NCBI GenBank assembly: GCA_937873515.1
Contig: CALMYB010000013.1
Location: 62,001-126,000, forward strand
Source of the DNA: an uncultured Acidobacteriota bacterium
GTDB lineage: Bacteria > Acidobacteriota > Blastocatellia > Pyrinomonadales > Pyrinomonadaceae
Direction: 5' to 3'
Length of the DNA: 64,000 nt
The translations under genes and the position numbers were made by a program. The notes under the pieces were generated by a model. It saw only the letters and a program-made list of their open reading frames with translations, did not search any database and had not been told where the DNA came from. Numbering within the stretch: position 1 is the first letter of the stretch; each line of letters opens with the position of its first letter. Shown here piece after piece: positions 8,971-18,821 of the stretch.

Positions 8971-10635
8971 CTATTTTGCGGCGGCGAGCATTGCCTTTGC
9001 ATTCTCGCGAGCAGCGTCTGTGATATCCCGTCCGGCGAGCATCCTGGCAACTTCGTCTATTCGCTCAGCATTGCTCAGTTCGCGGACAGCAAGCCTTGTT
9101 CTGTCGGACGTTGTCGTTTTCTCGACAACAAAATGGTGGTCGGCAAGCGATGCGATCTGAGGTTGGTGAGTTACGCAGAGTACCTGCTGCGTCGCCGCAA
9201 GCTTCTGCAGACGCCGTCCAACAGCCTCGGCCACACGGCCGCCGATCCCTATATCGATCTCGTCAAAGACGGCTGTTCGTTGAGTTTCTTTCCCTCCGCT
9301 AAGCGTCCTTAGCACGAGCATCAAACGTGAAACCTCGCCGCCCGACGCGACCTTTGCGAGCGGCCGCACAGCTTCGCCGGGATTTGCAGAAAAATAGAAC
9401 TCAGCACGCTCATTTCCCTCTGCAGAAAATCCTTCGCTTTCGACAAAACGAACTTCGAACGCAGCTTTTTCAAGTGCAACAAAGGCAAGTTCCTTCACTA
9501 CCGCCGACGTGAATTTTACGGCACCTGCGGCGCGTTTTTTTGAAAGTTTCTCCGCGTACTTTTTATATTCGATCTCGGCAGCGGCCAACCTCTCGGCCAA
9601 CTCTTCTTCTCGTTGGCCGGCCATCTCGATCGAATCTACCTTTGATCGCGATGTCTTAAGGTGATCAAGAACTGCCTCGACGCTGTTGCCGTATTTACGC
9701 TTTAACCTCGAAAGTTCGGCGAGCCGCGTTTCGATCTCATCAAGGCGCCCGGGAGCGACCTCAAGCTTCGAACGAAAATGTCGTGCCGTTGCGGCAAGCT
9801 CTTCGATAACAGCTCTCGCCGTTGCCACTCCTTCTTCGAAGTCCTTGAATTCACTATCGAACTCGGCAAGCTCATGCAGGCGACGAGATGCTCGATCCAG
9901 CGTCGTGACCGTAGAAAGATCCGAGTCGTATAGAACACTAGCGAGCTCATCGCTCGCTATGGCGAGCTTTTCCGAATTTACAACGCGAAGCTTCTCCGCT
10001 TCGAGTTCTTCTTCCTCGCCGATCTGAACGCCGGCTCGTTCGATCTCATCGATCTCAAAACGCAAAATATCGAGCGAACGAAGCTTTGCGGATTCGTCCT
10101 CGTTCAACTCGTCCAATTCACGACGAATGGACGCCCACTCGAAAAATGCGTCTGCGGTTGCGGCCAGCTCTTTGTCCACATCCACGACAGCATCAAGAAT
10201 GGCAAGATGGTTGCGGGCGTCGTAGAGCATTGCTTGTTCGCCTTGGCCGCTGATGTCCGCAAAAAGGTGCCCGATGCGCTTTAAAAAACTTTGCGTAACA
10301 AGCCGATCGTTGATGAAGACGCGATTCTTACCCGATGCCGACAGTTCACGCCGCACGATGATCTCTTCATCTTCGATATCGACTCCGGCCTCGTCGAAGA
10401 TCTCGGCCGTATCCGGTGAGGGCACAATAGAAAAGACGCCCTCAATGCGAGCGGTGGTTTCCCCTTGTTTTATAAGATCTGCGGATATGCGTTCGCCCGA
10501 TAGGGCGCCAAGTCCGTCGATAATGATCGATTTTCCCGAACCTGTTTCGCCTGTCAATAGATTCAGCCCGTCGCCGAACTCGATCTCGAGGTCGTCGATC
10601 AAAGCGATATTATTGATCTTGAGCAAACGCAGCAC
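8971..10635 (-). CDS. recN: DNA repair protein RecN
   Basis: A 554-residue SMC-like ATPase for double-strand-break repair. The Walker A motif GETGSGKS is at residues 29-36, the ABC signature ASGGEVSRLML and Walker B VFDEIDIGIGG lie near the C-terminus, and the middle is a long coiled coil rich in Glu, Arg and Leu. The family N-terminus (LRLLKINNIALIDDLEIEF) begins with a GTG codon at 10635, two bases after the stop of the M14 peptidase gene, so the two are probably co-transcribed. No LexA-type box is apparent because there is no intergenic space. Confidence 0.96.
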   Translation of the reverse strand: MLRLLKINNIALIDDLEIEFGDGLNLLTGETGSGKSIIIDGLGALSGERISADLIKQGETTARIEGVFSIVPSPDTAEIFDEAGVDIEDEEIIVRRELSASGKNRVFINDRLVTQSFLKRIGHLFADISGQGEQAMLYDARNHLAILDAVVDVDKELAATADAFFEWASIRRELDELNEDESAKLRSLDILRFEIDEIERAGVQIGEEEELEAEKLRVVNSEKLAIASDELASVLYDSDLSTVTTLDRASRRLHELAEFDSEFKDFEEGVATARAVIEELAATARHFRSKLEVAPGRLDEIETRLAELSRLKRKYGNSVEAVLDHLKTSRSKVDSIEMAGQREEELAERLAAAEIEYKKYAEKLSKKRAAGAVKFTSAVVKELAFVALEKAAFEVRFVESEGFSAEGNERAEFYFSANPGEAVRPLAKVASGGEVSRLMLVLRTLSGGKETQRTAVFDEIDIGIGGRVAEAVGRRLQKLAATQQVLCVTHQPQIASLADHHFVVEKTTTSDRTRLAVRELSNAERIDEVARMLAGRDITDAARENAKAMLAAAK

Positions 10636-10637
10636 AG

Positions 10638-11951
10638 CTAATACTTTATCTTTGGCAGCAAGCCTTCACCTTTGATCCAAATGCCTCCTGAGAAGATCGC
10701 GTCCGGTTCAAACCTTTCCAAGAGATCGTCCGATTTCCAGTCGATCGATCGATCGATCCTATAAAACGCCAACTCAGCGAGTTTGCCGGGTGCCAAATTG
10801 CCAAATTTTTGAACTACGTAGAATCCGCTCGCGTCAAATTCCTCCAACCCGCGGATGCCATAGATCTTGCCGACACGCGAAATTCGGATCGAACTCGTAA
10901 AGCTCGCACGCCTTCGTGCCGCAACGGCGGCAACATCTACTGTCGCGGCCCGCGGTCTCCCTATCGGCGGCAACTGAGCATTCCTGAACATGTAGTTTAC
11001 CAAGGTTCCCGATCCGTTATGCGGCAGATTTTCGTACGGAGCGGACGAGCCTGTTGCCTGTGAACCTGTAGCAAGCGATGAGAACGCTGTCATTATCGCG
11101 ATAAAATTGATCTTCGCCAAATACAGTTCCTTTTGCCCGATGAGAGCACCTGTCTCGATCAGTATCACAGGTGAACCCCAAGCCGAGAAATTGTCGCCGA
11201 AAGCGGTCGGTGTCCACTCATCGCCGTAACGGGCGATGTGGCCTTGAATGAAAGGCTCGATCGCCTTTATCATCGCAGAAGCGACACGCTTATTCCGCCG
11301 CATTCCGTCCGTCTCGGTCTTTGCTTCATCGCCATAAACCACAAGGAATGAGATCGAAGCCTGCTTGCCCGTCTGACCGACCGCCGTCAATTCCTGCTGA
11401 TTGTGAAGGTTGAACCCGATATTCGGCTGCCATTGGTTCTGGAGCTGTTTTAGAAGGCGGGCTTCAGGCGTTGCAAGATTTAGTGCGTCTCGATTGATGT
11501 CGATCCCTTGCAGGTTCCGGCGTGTGTAGAGTTCTGCGCCGTCGGGATTCAACATCGGGACGGCTCTGATCGTCAACTTCTCAGCAAATTCTTTGACCCA
11601 GGGCTTGTCGCCATGTGTCGCAAGATACGAAAAAATATCAACGAGTGCAGACGTTGCTGTCGGCTCGTCGCCGTGCATCTGCGACCATAGAAACACTTTT
11701 AACGGCCCGCTGCCGAACTCCATCTGGTAGATCTCGCGGCCCCCATTGCTTCGGCCAACCTCGGCCATCTTTACGCCTTGAGAGCGAAGCTTTTCAAGGT
11801 AAAGTTTCAGGTCAGAATGTCGAACGTCCGACGGTTCCTTGTCCGTAATATGCGTGGCGTCCCATGCATCGGCAAGTTCCTGTGGTGTTTGGGCAGCAAT
11901 GTTTATTGACACAAAAAGTGCGATCAGGGATAAAAGAATCGCGTTCCTCAT
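10638..11951 (-). CDS. secreted M14-family zinc carboxypeptidase
   Basis: A 437-residue protein with a signal peptide (residues 1-20, ending AAQ). Zinc ligands of the M14 family are visible: His93 and Glu96 in SQMHGDEPT and His183 in FNLHNQQE. The substrate-binding series NPDG...RRN..GIDINRD (about 135-154) is classic, and the catalytic Glu is likely Glu266 in LIETGAL. It should trim C-terminal residues from peptides or peptidoglycan fragments in the periplasm or outside the cell. It sits directly before recN and 33 bases after the GT4 gene on the minus strand. Confidence 0.9.
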   Translation of the reverse strand: MRNAILLSLIALFVSINIAAQTPQELADAWDATHITDKEPSDVRHSDLKLYLEKLRSQGVKMAEVGRSNGGREIYQMEFGSGPLKVFLWSQMHGDEPTATSALVDIFSYLATHGDKPWVKEFAEKLTIRAVPMLNPDGAELYTRRNLQGIDINRDALNLATPEARLLKQLQNQWQPNIGFNLHNQQELTAVGQTGKQASISFLVVYGDEAKTETDGMRRNKRVASAMIKAIEPFIQGHIARYGDEWTPTAFGDNFSAWGSPVILIETGALIGQKELYLAKINFIAIMTAFSSLATGSQATGSSAPYENLPHNGSGTLVNYMFRNAQLPPIGRPRAATVDVAAVAARRRASFTSSIRISRVGKIYGIRGLEEFDASGFYVVQKFGNLAPGKLAELAFYRIDRSIDWKSDDLLERFEPDAIFSGGIWIKGEGLLPKIKY

Positions 11952-11984
11952 AGGGTTTTCAAGGTATGACCGAAAGGTCCAGTT

Positions 11985-13103
11985 TCAATCTCGCCCAACG
12001 CCCTCTGAGCGGGTATTGAGCAGTTCATCATAAAGCCTTTGATGCCCGTCAATGAACCTTTCGAGGGAAAATTCCCTCTCAGCACGGTGTCGCAACCTGA
12101 TTCCGGCTTGCTCACGAGCTTCAGTGTTTGCAAGCATCTCGGAGATGGCCGTTGCCAAGGCGACCGGTTCGTTCACCGGAACAAGAAGCTTCGGATCATC
12201 GATCAGCGTCTTTGCACCTTCGGTTCGCGTCGCAATTACGGTCTTTTGCGAGGCCATCGCCTCCAGCATCGCAAGGCCAAAACTTTCGGAGTGTGAAGGC
12301 GAGACAAAAAGGTCGGCGGCCGCAAAGGCAGGACGAGTATCTTCGACCCAATCGAGCCAGGTGAAATGGCGTGCTATGCCGAGCGTCCGAGAAAGCCTTC
12401 GCAGTTCTCGGCGAAAACGGCTGCCGCTCGAATTATCCACACCCGTGATGCAAAAATGCGCGTTAGGGATCTTTTTGATGACCTCGCCTGCGGCCAAAAC
12501 CAGATCGATCTGGCCTTTGAGCGGCTTCAGTTCACCGACCGCAAGCACGAGCGGCGAATCGAGCGGGATCTTGTGAAACGTTCGGAACTTGCGGCCGATC
12601 TCGGCAATATTCTCGGGCAAGGTAACGTCCAGGCCGTTAGGGATCGTATGGATCTTATTACGCGGAAAGATCTTTTCAAGCTCGGTCGCAACCGCCGGAG
12701 AGACGGCCACCGCCGCATCCACATTCTTCAATGCGATCTTGTGAAATGGCTTCAACGGAAAGAGAACGTGCCGGGTAATAACAAGCTTTGCCCTTTTTGC
12801 GACGCGAGCCGCTACGGATGCCGCAAGGTAATCACGTGCGACGTGGGCGTGCACGATGTCGATATCGTTCTTCTGAATGAAGCGCGCCATACGCTTTGCG
12901 CTGAACATACCGAACGAATTCCGTATCGAAACTAAGAGCGTATTCTCCTCTGCCACGAATTCCAGCCGATCACGCCACTGATTCGTTGGTCGGATCGCCA
13001 CGAACACGTCGTGGCCCCGCTCCTTCAGGCCGAACGCGAGGTCGCGAAAATGCCGCTCGCCGCCGCCGAAATTCTTTGCAGATGTTATTTGCAGGATCCG
13101 CAT
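11985..13103 (-). CDS. glycosyltransferase family 4
   Basis: A 372-residue GT-B fold enzyme. The N-terminal domain opens with MRILQITSAKNFGGGERHF, the nucleotide-sugar domain has GELKPLKGQIDLVLAA and the late motif SHSESFGLAMLEAMA, with the two catalytic-region Glu residues of GT4. I place the start at ATG 13103 because the upstream frame extension has no family character. GT4 enzymes transfer a sugar from a nucleotide donor, often in glycolipid or exopolysaccharide assembly. No sugar specificity can be read. It lies alone among non-polysaccharide genes, next to the M14 peptidase. Confidence 0.9.
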   Translation of the reverse strand: MRILQITSAKNFGGGERHFRDLAFGLKERGHDVFVAIRPTNQWRDRLEFVAEENTLLVSIRNSFGMFSAKRMARFIQKNDIDIVHAHVARDYLAASVAARVAKRAKLVITRHVLFPLKPFHKIALKNVDAAVAVSPAVATELEKIFPRNKIHTIPNGLDVTLPENIAEIGRKFRTFHKIPLDSPLVLAVGELKPLKGQIDLVLAAGEVIKKIPNAHFCITGVDNSSGSRFRRELRRLSRTLGIARHFTWLDWVEDTRPAFAAADLFVSPSHSESFGLAMLEAMASQKTVIATRTEGAKTLIDDPKLLVPVNEPVALATAISEMLANTEAREQAGIRLRHRAEREFSLERFIDGHQRLYDELLNTRSEGVGRD

Positions 13104-13143
13104 ATCGAGAGACAAAGAAGTATAGCAAGCGTGCAAGAACGGA

Positions 13144-13189
13144 CAAAAAGACGCTGCCCGGAGCACTGATGATGCGATCCGAGCAGCGT
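13144..13189 (-). terminator. intrinsic terminator after the TonB-dependent receptor gene
   Basis: Read on the minus strand, the arm ACGCTGCTCGGA (13189-13178) pairs with TCCGGGCAGCGT (13162-13151) in a 12-bp stem with one G-T wobble, followed by CTTTTTG. It lies between the receptor stop and the GT4 start, so the downstream minus-strand genes need their own promoter or read-through. Confidence 0.8.
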
Positions 13190-13233
13190 GGATGAAGAAT
13201 GGATCTGCAGGCAGTTCGCCCGCAAAGCCTTGC

Positions 13234-16200
13234 TTAGAAGTAGAGCCGAGCTCCGAGCTGCATCTGGAAGACCTGGCTGCCGGGGTTGAGGCCCGAGAGG
13301 TTCAGTTTTCCGTAGTTCGATGACGAATTGCTCTGCTGCAGGATCTGCATGAAGTTAATATTCGTAGGGCCGCCGAAACCGCATGTCGAGGTCGACGATG
13401 AACAGAAGTTCGTCGTTGCCGACCCACCGAACTGAAGATTCGACAGATTAAGAATATTGAAGAACTCCGCTGAGAGGGCAAGCCGACGGGTTTCGCCGAA
13501 CTTGAAGCTCTTCTGCACACGCATATCGACATCGTAGATCGGACGATTCGTGTAGTAGTTCCTCCTCATTTCTACGCCCTGAGCGACCATCGGGCGTTCC
13601 GTCGAGTTGCCGTCTCCGTTCAGGTCCGAACCGACGCGAGCATCGATCGGCGTACCGGAACGCAGCCTGATAGCACTCGAAACCTCGAAATCCCAGGGCA
13701 GGAGAAGGATCGGATTCGCAACGAACTGATGCCGACGGTCAAGACGCGAATTAAAATATTCGCCCCTCAGGTCATAGGGATTCGAGTAGAGCACACCACC
13801 CGAATCACGTTCGTTATCGTCGTCAGAAAGCGAACGGGAGAAGGTGTAATAAAGATTGACCCTCATCCATTTCTGCTTGTAGTTGGCGCGGAACGTAAGA
13901 GCCCGATAAAGCGAACGCGCTGACGAATCACGCATTTGAAGCGTACCAATTCCTCGAAGGGGCCGATTGTTCCTGTTGACAAGGACACGTCCTGTTACGG
14001 GATCGACACCGGTCGGGGCCGGGAGGTTGATATCACGATTACGCTGCAGGTGGATCGTGTTCACCTGAGAGTAATCTAGACCAAGGGTCAAGTTCCGGTT
14101 GAACTGATGCTCGACGCCAAAGCCGAACTGGAAAGACTCAGGGTTCTTGAAGTTCGGAGCGATACCAATAAAATTGGCTCCCTGGAAGATGCCGAGGTTT
14201 GTTGGCGGGTTTGTCGTCGCGGCCAGAATAGCCGTTTGGATCGCCGCCATCTGAGTCGGGCTGATGATCGGCATGGAGCTGAGCGAAGACGTATTCAGAT
14301 CGATTCCCAAGATCGCGAACTGGCGATACACGGTGTTCGGCGTAAAGCCCGTTCCACCCACGATCGAAACGTACTGCGGGTTCGCGGCATCAAAGGCAGC
14401 CTGGTTAAAGCCGGTAGCACTAAATGCAGGCGATCCGAGGGTCACCGAAAGGTCGCCCGCCGGGTCGCGGAAGTTATTGAACGGTGCCGCAAGAACGATA
14501 AGCGGCGTGCGTGCAAAATAACGGCCTGCAAAGCCGCGAATTACGGTCCTGCCATTACCCAACGGATCATAGGCGAACCCTACACGCGGACCCCATTCAT
14601 TTTGGCTGTCCGGAATATTCGCGGGATCGATACCCTTTCCGCCAAGCATCGGGAACGATGTGTTGCGGATCAAGGTAAGGATCGGGTCGTTATTGGCTTC
14701 CGCCTCCGGATTGAACTGCTTCTCGAAACGCAGGCCGAGGTTGAGCGTGAGTTTGTTGTTCACACGCCACGAATCCTGCGCGAAAGCAGCAACTTCCGTG
14801 ACGCCAAAACCGGCCGCGAGGTTACCGACCTGTCGGTTGTAGCGTGCCGTCGTCGTATCGAACCTTCCACGGAAGGTCGCGGTACGCGTGACTCCCAAAG
14901 CGTCCAGAATCGCGGTCGTCGAGCTAAGCCCTGAGAACGTATAGACACCCGTTTGGTTGAATCCAAAGGTTTGCTCGGCCCTGATCCGGCTGAACTCGCC
15001 GCCGAACTTGAACGTGTGAGCTCCCTTGAGATAGGTCAGGCTGTCCGCAAATTGAAGACGCTTGTCGAACTGAGTCGTAGGAAGGAAGTTTCGTGTGCCG
15101 TAGGTACCGATCGAGGTATTGATATCGGCGACAAGTTCATTCGGGATTCTCGGTCTTTCTTCGTAGGCCCACTGTCCGCGAAATTCGTTAATCCAGTTCG
15201 AACTAAGGGTCGAAATAAGCTGCGCGACCACAATGTGGTTCCTATCGTTTTCAGTACCGTTGGTCGAGAGCGAATTTCCCGTCGTCGGGTCAAGGGCCGT
15301 CTCACCGGTCGAAACTGCGTTCAACGCTTTATTGGTCGCAAAGTTGTAGCGAATGTTGAAGCGATTCGCCTGATTGATGTTCCAGTCGATCTTGCCCAAA
15401 ACCGCGTAAGCGTCGTTGGTCTGTTGGAACTGCACCTCGTTGCCGCGGTAAAAATCAAAAGCTTCCTGCTGCGAAGGCGTGACAGATGCAAGGCTGATCA
15501 AGTTCTGATACAAGACCTGACGCGGTGCGCGGAAACGCTGCTGTTCGTAGCTTGCGAAATAGAAGAGCTTGTCTTTGATGATCGGCCCGCCTACGGAGCC
15601 GCCAAACTGATGCTGGGTCGGTGCAAGCGTTGCCTCAAGACCGAGAGCATTCAGCCGCTGCTCAGCAAGAGCTTTTGCAAAATCATTCGCTCGGGCAAGC
15701 TGTTTTGGCCTGATCAAGTAGAACGCCGAACCGTGCAGTTGGTTCGTTCCCGACTTCGTTACCGCGTTGACGATGCCGCCGGAGCTGCGGCCGAACTCAG
15801 CGGAATATCCCGCTGCGACCACCTGAAACTCCTGGATCGCTTCCTGCGGCAGCGTGAACGCCGAATTCGAACGCTCGCCGCCGCGGATACCACCGAAGAA
15901 CGGCTGGTTGTAGTCAACACCGTCAACGTTGATATTCGAGTTGATACCGCGTTGGCCGCTCAACGAGATCTGGCCGCGTGAAGGATCGACCTGAGCCGTC
16001 GGCGTCAAGGTTACGAAATCCTGAAAGCGTCGGCCGTTGATCGGTAGATTCTGGATCGCTTGTCCGCTTTGGACCGCGTCGAAATTACTCGTCGTGGTCT
16101 GCACAGCGTCATCGGAAACTGTGACGGTCGCAGAAACTTCGCCCGCGGCCATCTTGATATTCGCGTCAACCGTCCGGCCGACAACAGCCGTAACTTCGGT

Positions 16201-16488
16201 CTTCGTTTCACCGAATCCGGTTGCGGCCGTTTTTAATTCATAAACGCCGGGCTGCAAAAGGACGAATTTATAAACTCCGTCCGAACCCGTCGTTGCGGTC
16301 TGTGTTTGATTGGTGGCCTTGCTCGTCAAAGTAACGGTCGCGTTCGGAATGACCGCGCCGTTCGGATCTGACACTGTGCCAGTGATCTGGCCGGTGCTTG
16401 CCTGCGATTGGGCAAATGCCATCCCCGCAAACGAAAGCACTGCCAGTACTGTCATAGCAAGCAGCTTGTTAAATAAAAGTTTGGACAT
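13234..16488 (-). CDS. TonB-dependent receptor with carboxypeptidase-regulatory N-terminal domain (Oar-like)
   Basis: A 1084-residue outer-membrane protein. A signal peptide (1-26) is followed by a CarboxypepD_reg-like beta-sandwich (about 30-110; [19 protein letters not shown]), then a plug domain (about 125-245; [28 protein letters not shown]) and a long beta-barrel ending in LGARLYF, whose terminal Phe is the usual BAM signal. This architecture is expanded in Acidobacteriota and is thought to import glycans or peptides or to secrete proteins (Oar of Myxococcus). No SusD partner is adjacent. GAGGT lies about nine bases before the ATG. It is followed by its own terminator. Confidence 0.93.
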   Translation of the reverse strand: MSKLLFNKLLAMTVLAVLSFAGMAFAQSQASTGQITGTVSDPNGAVIPNATVTLTSKATNQTQTATTGSDGVYKFVLLQPGVYELKTAATGFGETKTEVTAVVGRTVDANIKMAAGEVSATVTVSDDAVQTTTSNFDAVQSGQAIQNLPINGRRFQDFVTLTPTAQVDPSRGQISLSGQRGINSNINVDGVDYNQPFFGGIRGGERSNSAFTLPQEAIQEFQVVAAGYSAEFGRSSGGIVNAVTKSGTNQLHGSAFYLIRPKQLARANDFAKALAEQRLNALGLEATLAPTQHQFGGSVGGPIIKDKLFYFASYEQQRFRAPRQVLYQNLISLASVTPSQQEAFDFYRGNEVQFQQTNDAYAVLGKIDWNINQANRFNIRYNFATNKALNAVSTGETALDPTTGNSLSTNGTENDRNHIVVAQLISTLSSNWINEFRGQWAYEERPRIPNELVADINTSIGTYGTRNFLPTTQFDKRLQFADSLTYLKGAHTFKFGGEFSRIRAEQTFGFNQTGVYTFSGLSSTTAILDALGVTRTATFRGRFDTTTARYNRQVGNLAAGFGVTEVAAFAQDSWRVNNKLTLNLGLRFEKQFNPEAEANNDPILTLIRNTSFPMLGGKGIDPANIPDSQNEWGPRVGFAYDPLGNGRTVIRGFAGRYFARTPLIVLAAPFNNFRDPAGDLSVTLGSPAFSATGFNQAAFDAANPQYVSIVGGTGFTPNTVYRQFAILGIDLNTSSLSSMPIISPTQMAAIQTAILAATTNPPTNLGIFQGANFIGIAPNFKNPESFQFGFGVEHQFNRNLTLGLDYSQVNTIHLQRNRDINLPAPTGVDPVTGRVLVNRNNRPLRGIGTLQMRDSSARSLYRALTFRANYKQKWMRVNLYYTFSRSLSDDDNERDSGGVLYSNPYDLRGEYFNSRLDRRHQFVANPILLLPWDFEVSSAIRLRSGTPIDARVGSDLNGDGNSTERPMVAQGVEMRRNYYTNRPIYDVDMRVQKSFKFGETRRLALSAEFFNILNLSNLQFGGSATTNFCSSSTSTCGFGGPTNINFMQILQQSNSSSNYGKLNLSGLNPGSQVFQMQLGARLYF

Positions 16489-17070
16489 TTTAATTTACCT
16501 CAGTGAAGGTATGATCTGATCTAGATAGCACACTCGCCTTCCGCCGTCTAAAAACTCGGAGGACAAAGAACGAAATTATGGATACTTCTTTCGATTTTTG
16601 GATACCGGCCGGTTAGCTCAGCCCTTGCCAAAGATCACGTATCCGCACACATGGAACATCCGATTATCAGCTTTTAAGCCGCCTTTGTGAGACGACCCGG
16701 GAGCTGAAGATTCTACATTACGTTCAGTGTTCGTTGCAGAACAAGGCGCAATGCCTGTTTTTGTAACACTTATGCAACCTGAATACCGACAATGTAGAAC
16801 CAAACGAGTTAATTTTCAAGCTGATTGCAGCATTTTTTTTCGTCCGCAAAATTATCTCAGAAAAATGGCAAAAATAGGCTATTGACTTCTGTAATCATCC
16901 GTGTTACAAACATACTCGTAATTGGGTAGGTTGCTTGACAATTTGATAAGAACAAGGTGCCAGTAAAGGATACTTGACTTTTTTGTAATAATGGATAAGA
17001 TTGTTCGGCGCGGTTCGGTTGATCTTTGACCACCAATTACTTACGAACTGTGTTTTTATAGGGGGAAATA
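16489..17070. other. 582-bp divergent intergenic region, regulatory
   Basis: No convincing gene lies here; a 61-codon minus-strand frame at 16618-16803 has no RBS or family character. The region is AT-rich towards 16820-17060 and must hold the promoters for the TonB receptor (minus) and the PilZ-like gene (plus). TTGACT at 16884-16889 with TACAAA 17 bases later, and TTGACT at 16974-16979 with TAAGAT at 16996-17001, are candidate plus-strand promoters of moderate quality. Confidence 0.5.
16974..17001 (+). promoter_or_regulatory. candidate promoter of the PilZ-like gene
   Basis: TTGACT (5/6 to the -35 consensus) and TAAGAT (4/6 to -10) are 16 bases apart, about 70 bases before the start codon. 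It is preceded by other TTGAC-like elements, so the assignment is tentative. Confidence 0.4.
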
Positions 17071-17472
17071 ATGGCAGACGTAGATTACGCTACTTCATCA
17101 TACAGAACGCCATTGCACCATCGCATCACGGCAAGCATGCCTGTAAGGGCAACTTGGGTTGACGCGGAAAGTGGACGGACGATCAAGGTTGAAGGCTTGA
17201 CGGAGAATGTGGGAGAGGCGAGTGCGCTCGTCAATCTCGAGGTTCTTCCGCCGGTCGGAAGCAAGGTTCGGTTGAAGATCCTCGGTGACGATAAACCGAT
17301 CATCGATGTCAAAACCGAAGTGATTCGTGTCGAACGCGATCCGAGCAAACCAATGGCCGCTCTTTCGATTCTTGAGAATTTGAAGAAATGGAAAGAAACG
17401 GCGATGTCCGAGGCTCAGGCTTGGGTGACGCGGCATTGGCAGCTTAATTACGAAGAGGAGTGGGTTAATTAG
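17071..17472 (+). CDS. PilZ-like domain protein
   Basis: A 133-residue soluble protein with a beta-rich middle that reads like a PilZ barrel: a basic start (HHRITASMPVRATW), then ENVGEASALVNLEVL in place of the usual (D/N)xSxxG motif, and VGSKVRLKIL as the following strands, ending in ALSILE. The classic RxxxR c-di-GMP motif is not intact, so nucleotide binding is doubtful. AGGGGGAAATA supplies a ribosome-binding site. It is a single-gene transcript: a long AT-rich upstream region and a strong terminator 28 bases after the stop. It could be a degenerate c-di-GMP effector or a structural relative. Confidence 0.5.
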   Translation: MADVDYATSSYRTPLHHRITASMPVRATWVDAESGRTIKVEGLTENVGEASALVNLEVLPPVGSKVRLKILGDDKPIIDVKTEVIRVERDPSKPMAALSILENLKKWKETAMSEAQAWVTRHWQLNYEEEWVN

Positions 17473-17500
17473 CTTTTCTTTTTCGTTATCATAAATAGGA

Positions 17501-17533
17501 GCGGAAAGGTCATTTTGATCTTTCCGCTTTTTT
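17501..17533 (+). terminator. intrinsic terminator of the PilZ-like gene
   Basis: GCGGAAAGGTCA at 17501-17512 pairs with TGATCTTTCCGC at 17516-17527 (12 bp, one G-T wobble, TTT loop), followed by six T. Confidence 0.9.
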
Positions 17534-17597
17534 GCTTTCTGCCGCATACTTTTTGTAAAGCCAACTCTTGCCCGTAGATTTGGCATCATTACTCAGA

Positions 17598-18650
17598 ATG
17601 AGAGTTTTTATCGTCTTCGCCATCCTGCTCTTTGCCGTTCCTTCCTCGTTCGCGCAAGAGGCTCCACTTACTCAGGCCGAATATGTCAAGATGCTCTACA
17701 CCTTGCAGAAGGATCCGGCCGAACGCGATCGGATAGTTGATGCATTGCGCAAACGCGGCATCGCGTTCGAGGTAACCGACGGCATCCGCAGCCTGACAAA
17801 AACAAAGGCCGGCACTGACGAAGAGTTGCGGCGGGCCCTTGACGAGGCCGGCCGGCGGCGGCTCGATCCCACCGGCTCGCAGCTGCCTTCAGCGAAAGAA
17901 TCTGCCGGACTTCTCGAAAGAACACGACAGAATACTATGGCAGCGGTCGGTGATATGCCCGATTTTGTCGTAAAGCAGCTCATTCAGCGTGGAATGGCGT
18001 TCTCAGGTACCAATACTTACCGCACGCTTGACCGACTCGTCGTAGGCGTAAGCTACCGTTCCACCGGCGAGGAAGATTACCGCTTACTTTCCATAAACGG
18101 CGTACGGCAGACAGACCCGAAGCCGCAAGGTTCATACTCTCAAGCTGGCGGCACGAGCTCGACGGGCGAATTCGTCACGGTCCTTTCGACGATCTTCAAG
18201 CCCGAGAATGAAGCGACGTTCCGCATGCTTGATACCGATCAGATCGATATGCGCAAAGCGGTCGTATATGAGTTCGCGGTCGCTCAGGACAAGGCACGTC
18301 AACGCGTGAGCGTCGGCGACCTTCCGGCAGATCAGGTCATTACCGGGATGCACGGCAAGGTGTGGATCGACCGCGAGACGGCTCGTGTCCTACGCATCGA
18401 GAGCGAAGCGACGGACATTCCGCCCGGCTTCATCGTTACTGCGGCACGACGAATAATCGACTACGGTTGGGTGACGATCGACAACGAGAAATATTTGCTG
18501 CCCGCGCGTTCCGACGTCCGGCTCACCTCACGAAGTAACGGCAAGCTTTTCGACACACGGAACATCATCCTGTTCAAGGAGTATCAGAAGTTCGGGACCG
18601 ACGTCGTCATTCGTGATGATGACCTAAAGGATGAGACAGTGCCTCAATAA
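17598..18650 (+). CDS. secreted protein of unknown function
   Basis: A 350-residue protein counted from ATG 17598, chosen because it starts a clean signal peptide (MRVFIVFAILLFAVPSSFAQ); a TTG at 17568 would add ten polar residues. After a helical N-terminal part (about 20-115, charged) comes a beta-rich domain (about 120-345) with repeated strands such as GKVWIDRETARVLRIES and LLPARSDVRLTSRSNGK. The latter resembles LolA/LolB-type outer-membrane lipoprotein-carrier folds seen in acidobacterial secreted proteins. I do not recognise a named family. Confidence 0.75.
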   Translation: MRVFIVFAILLFAVPSSFAQEAPLTQAEYVKMLYTLQKDPAERDRIVDALRKRGIAFEVTDGIRSLTKTKAGTDEELRRALDEAGRRRLDPTGSQLPSAKESAGLLERTRQNTMAAVGDMPDFVVKQLIQRGMAFSGTNTYRTLDRLVVGVSYRSTGEEDYRLLSINGVRQTDPKPQGSYSQAGGTSSTGEFVTVLSTIFKPENEATFRMLDTDQIDMRKAVVYEFAVAQDKARQRVSVGDLPADQVITGMHGKVWIDRETARVLRIESEATDIPPGFIVTAARRIIDYGWVTIDNEKYLLPARSDVRLTSRSNGKLFDTRNIILFKEYQKFGTDVVIRDDDLKDETVPQ

Positions 18651-18652
18651 GG

Positions 18653-18796
18653 CTATTTCGTAGCAAAATAGGCTCCCGCCGCAAATACGCCTAGCCATAT
18701 AAGGCCTTTGAATAAAAAGAAGAGGAAGCCGGCGATCCCAAGACGCTTTGTCCACTTTCGGGCCGGGCATAACATTTTGCTTTTATCTTTTAGCAT
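18653..18796 (-). CDS. 47-residue conserved-looking single-span membrane protein
   Basis: A short frame in an otherwise empty 171-bp gap. It starts at ATG 18796 and ends at TAG 18655-18653. The N-terminus is basic (MLKDKSKMLCPARKWTKR), followed by GIAGFLFFLFKGLIWLGVFA as one hydrophobic helix and a short AGAYFATK tail. The pattern KWxKRLGxxGFLFFLxKG with positive residues before the helix resembles small inner-membrane proteins found widely in Bacteroidota and Acidobacteriota, some mislabelled as alanyl-tRNA synthetase fragments. It is divergent from the VanX-like gene and convergent with the secreted protein. Function unknown. Confidence 0.65.
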   Translation of the reverse strand: MLKDKSKMLCPARKWTKRLGIAGFLFFLFKGLIWLGVFAAGAYFATK

Positions 18797-18821
18797 CGCT
18801 TAGGTTTAAGATACCTATTCG

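Noticed and set aside
14107..15981. Two long plus-strand frames (275 and 342 codons) opposite the TonB-dependent receptor
   Set aside because: The receptor reads through with signal peptide, plug and barrel motifs; the antisense frames are Arg-rich and match nothing.
16618..16803. A 61-codon minus-strand frame upstream of the TonB receptor
   Set aside because: No RBS, Cys-rich random composition, and it lies in a promoter region.
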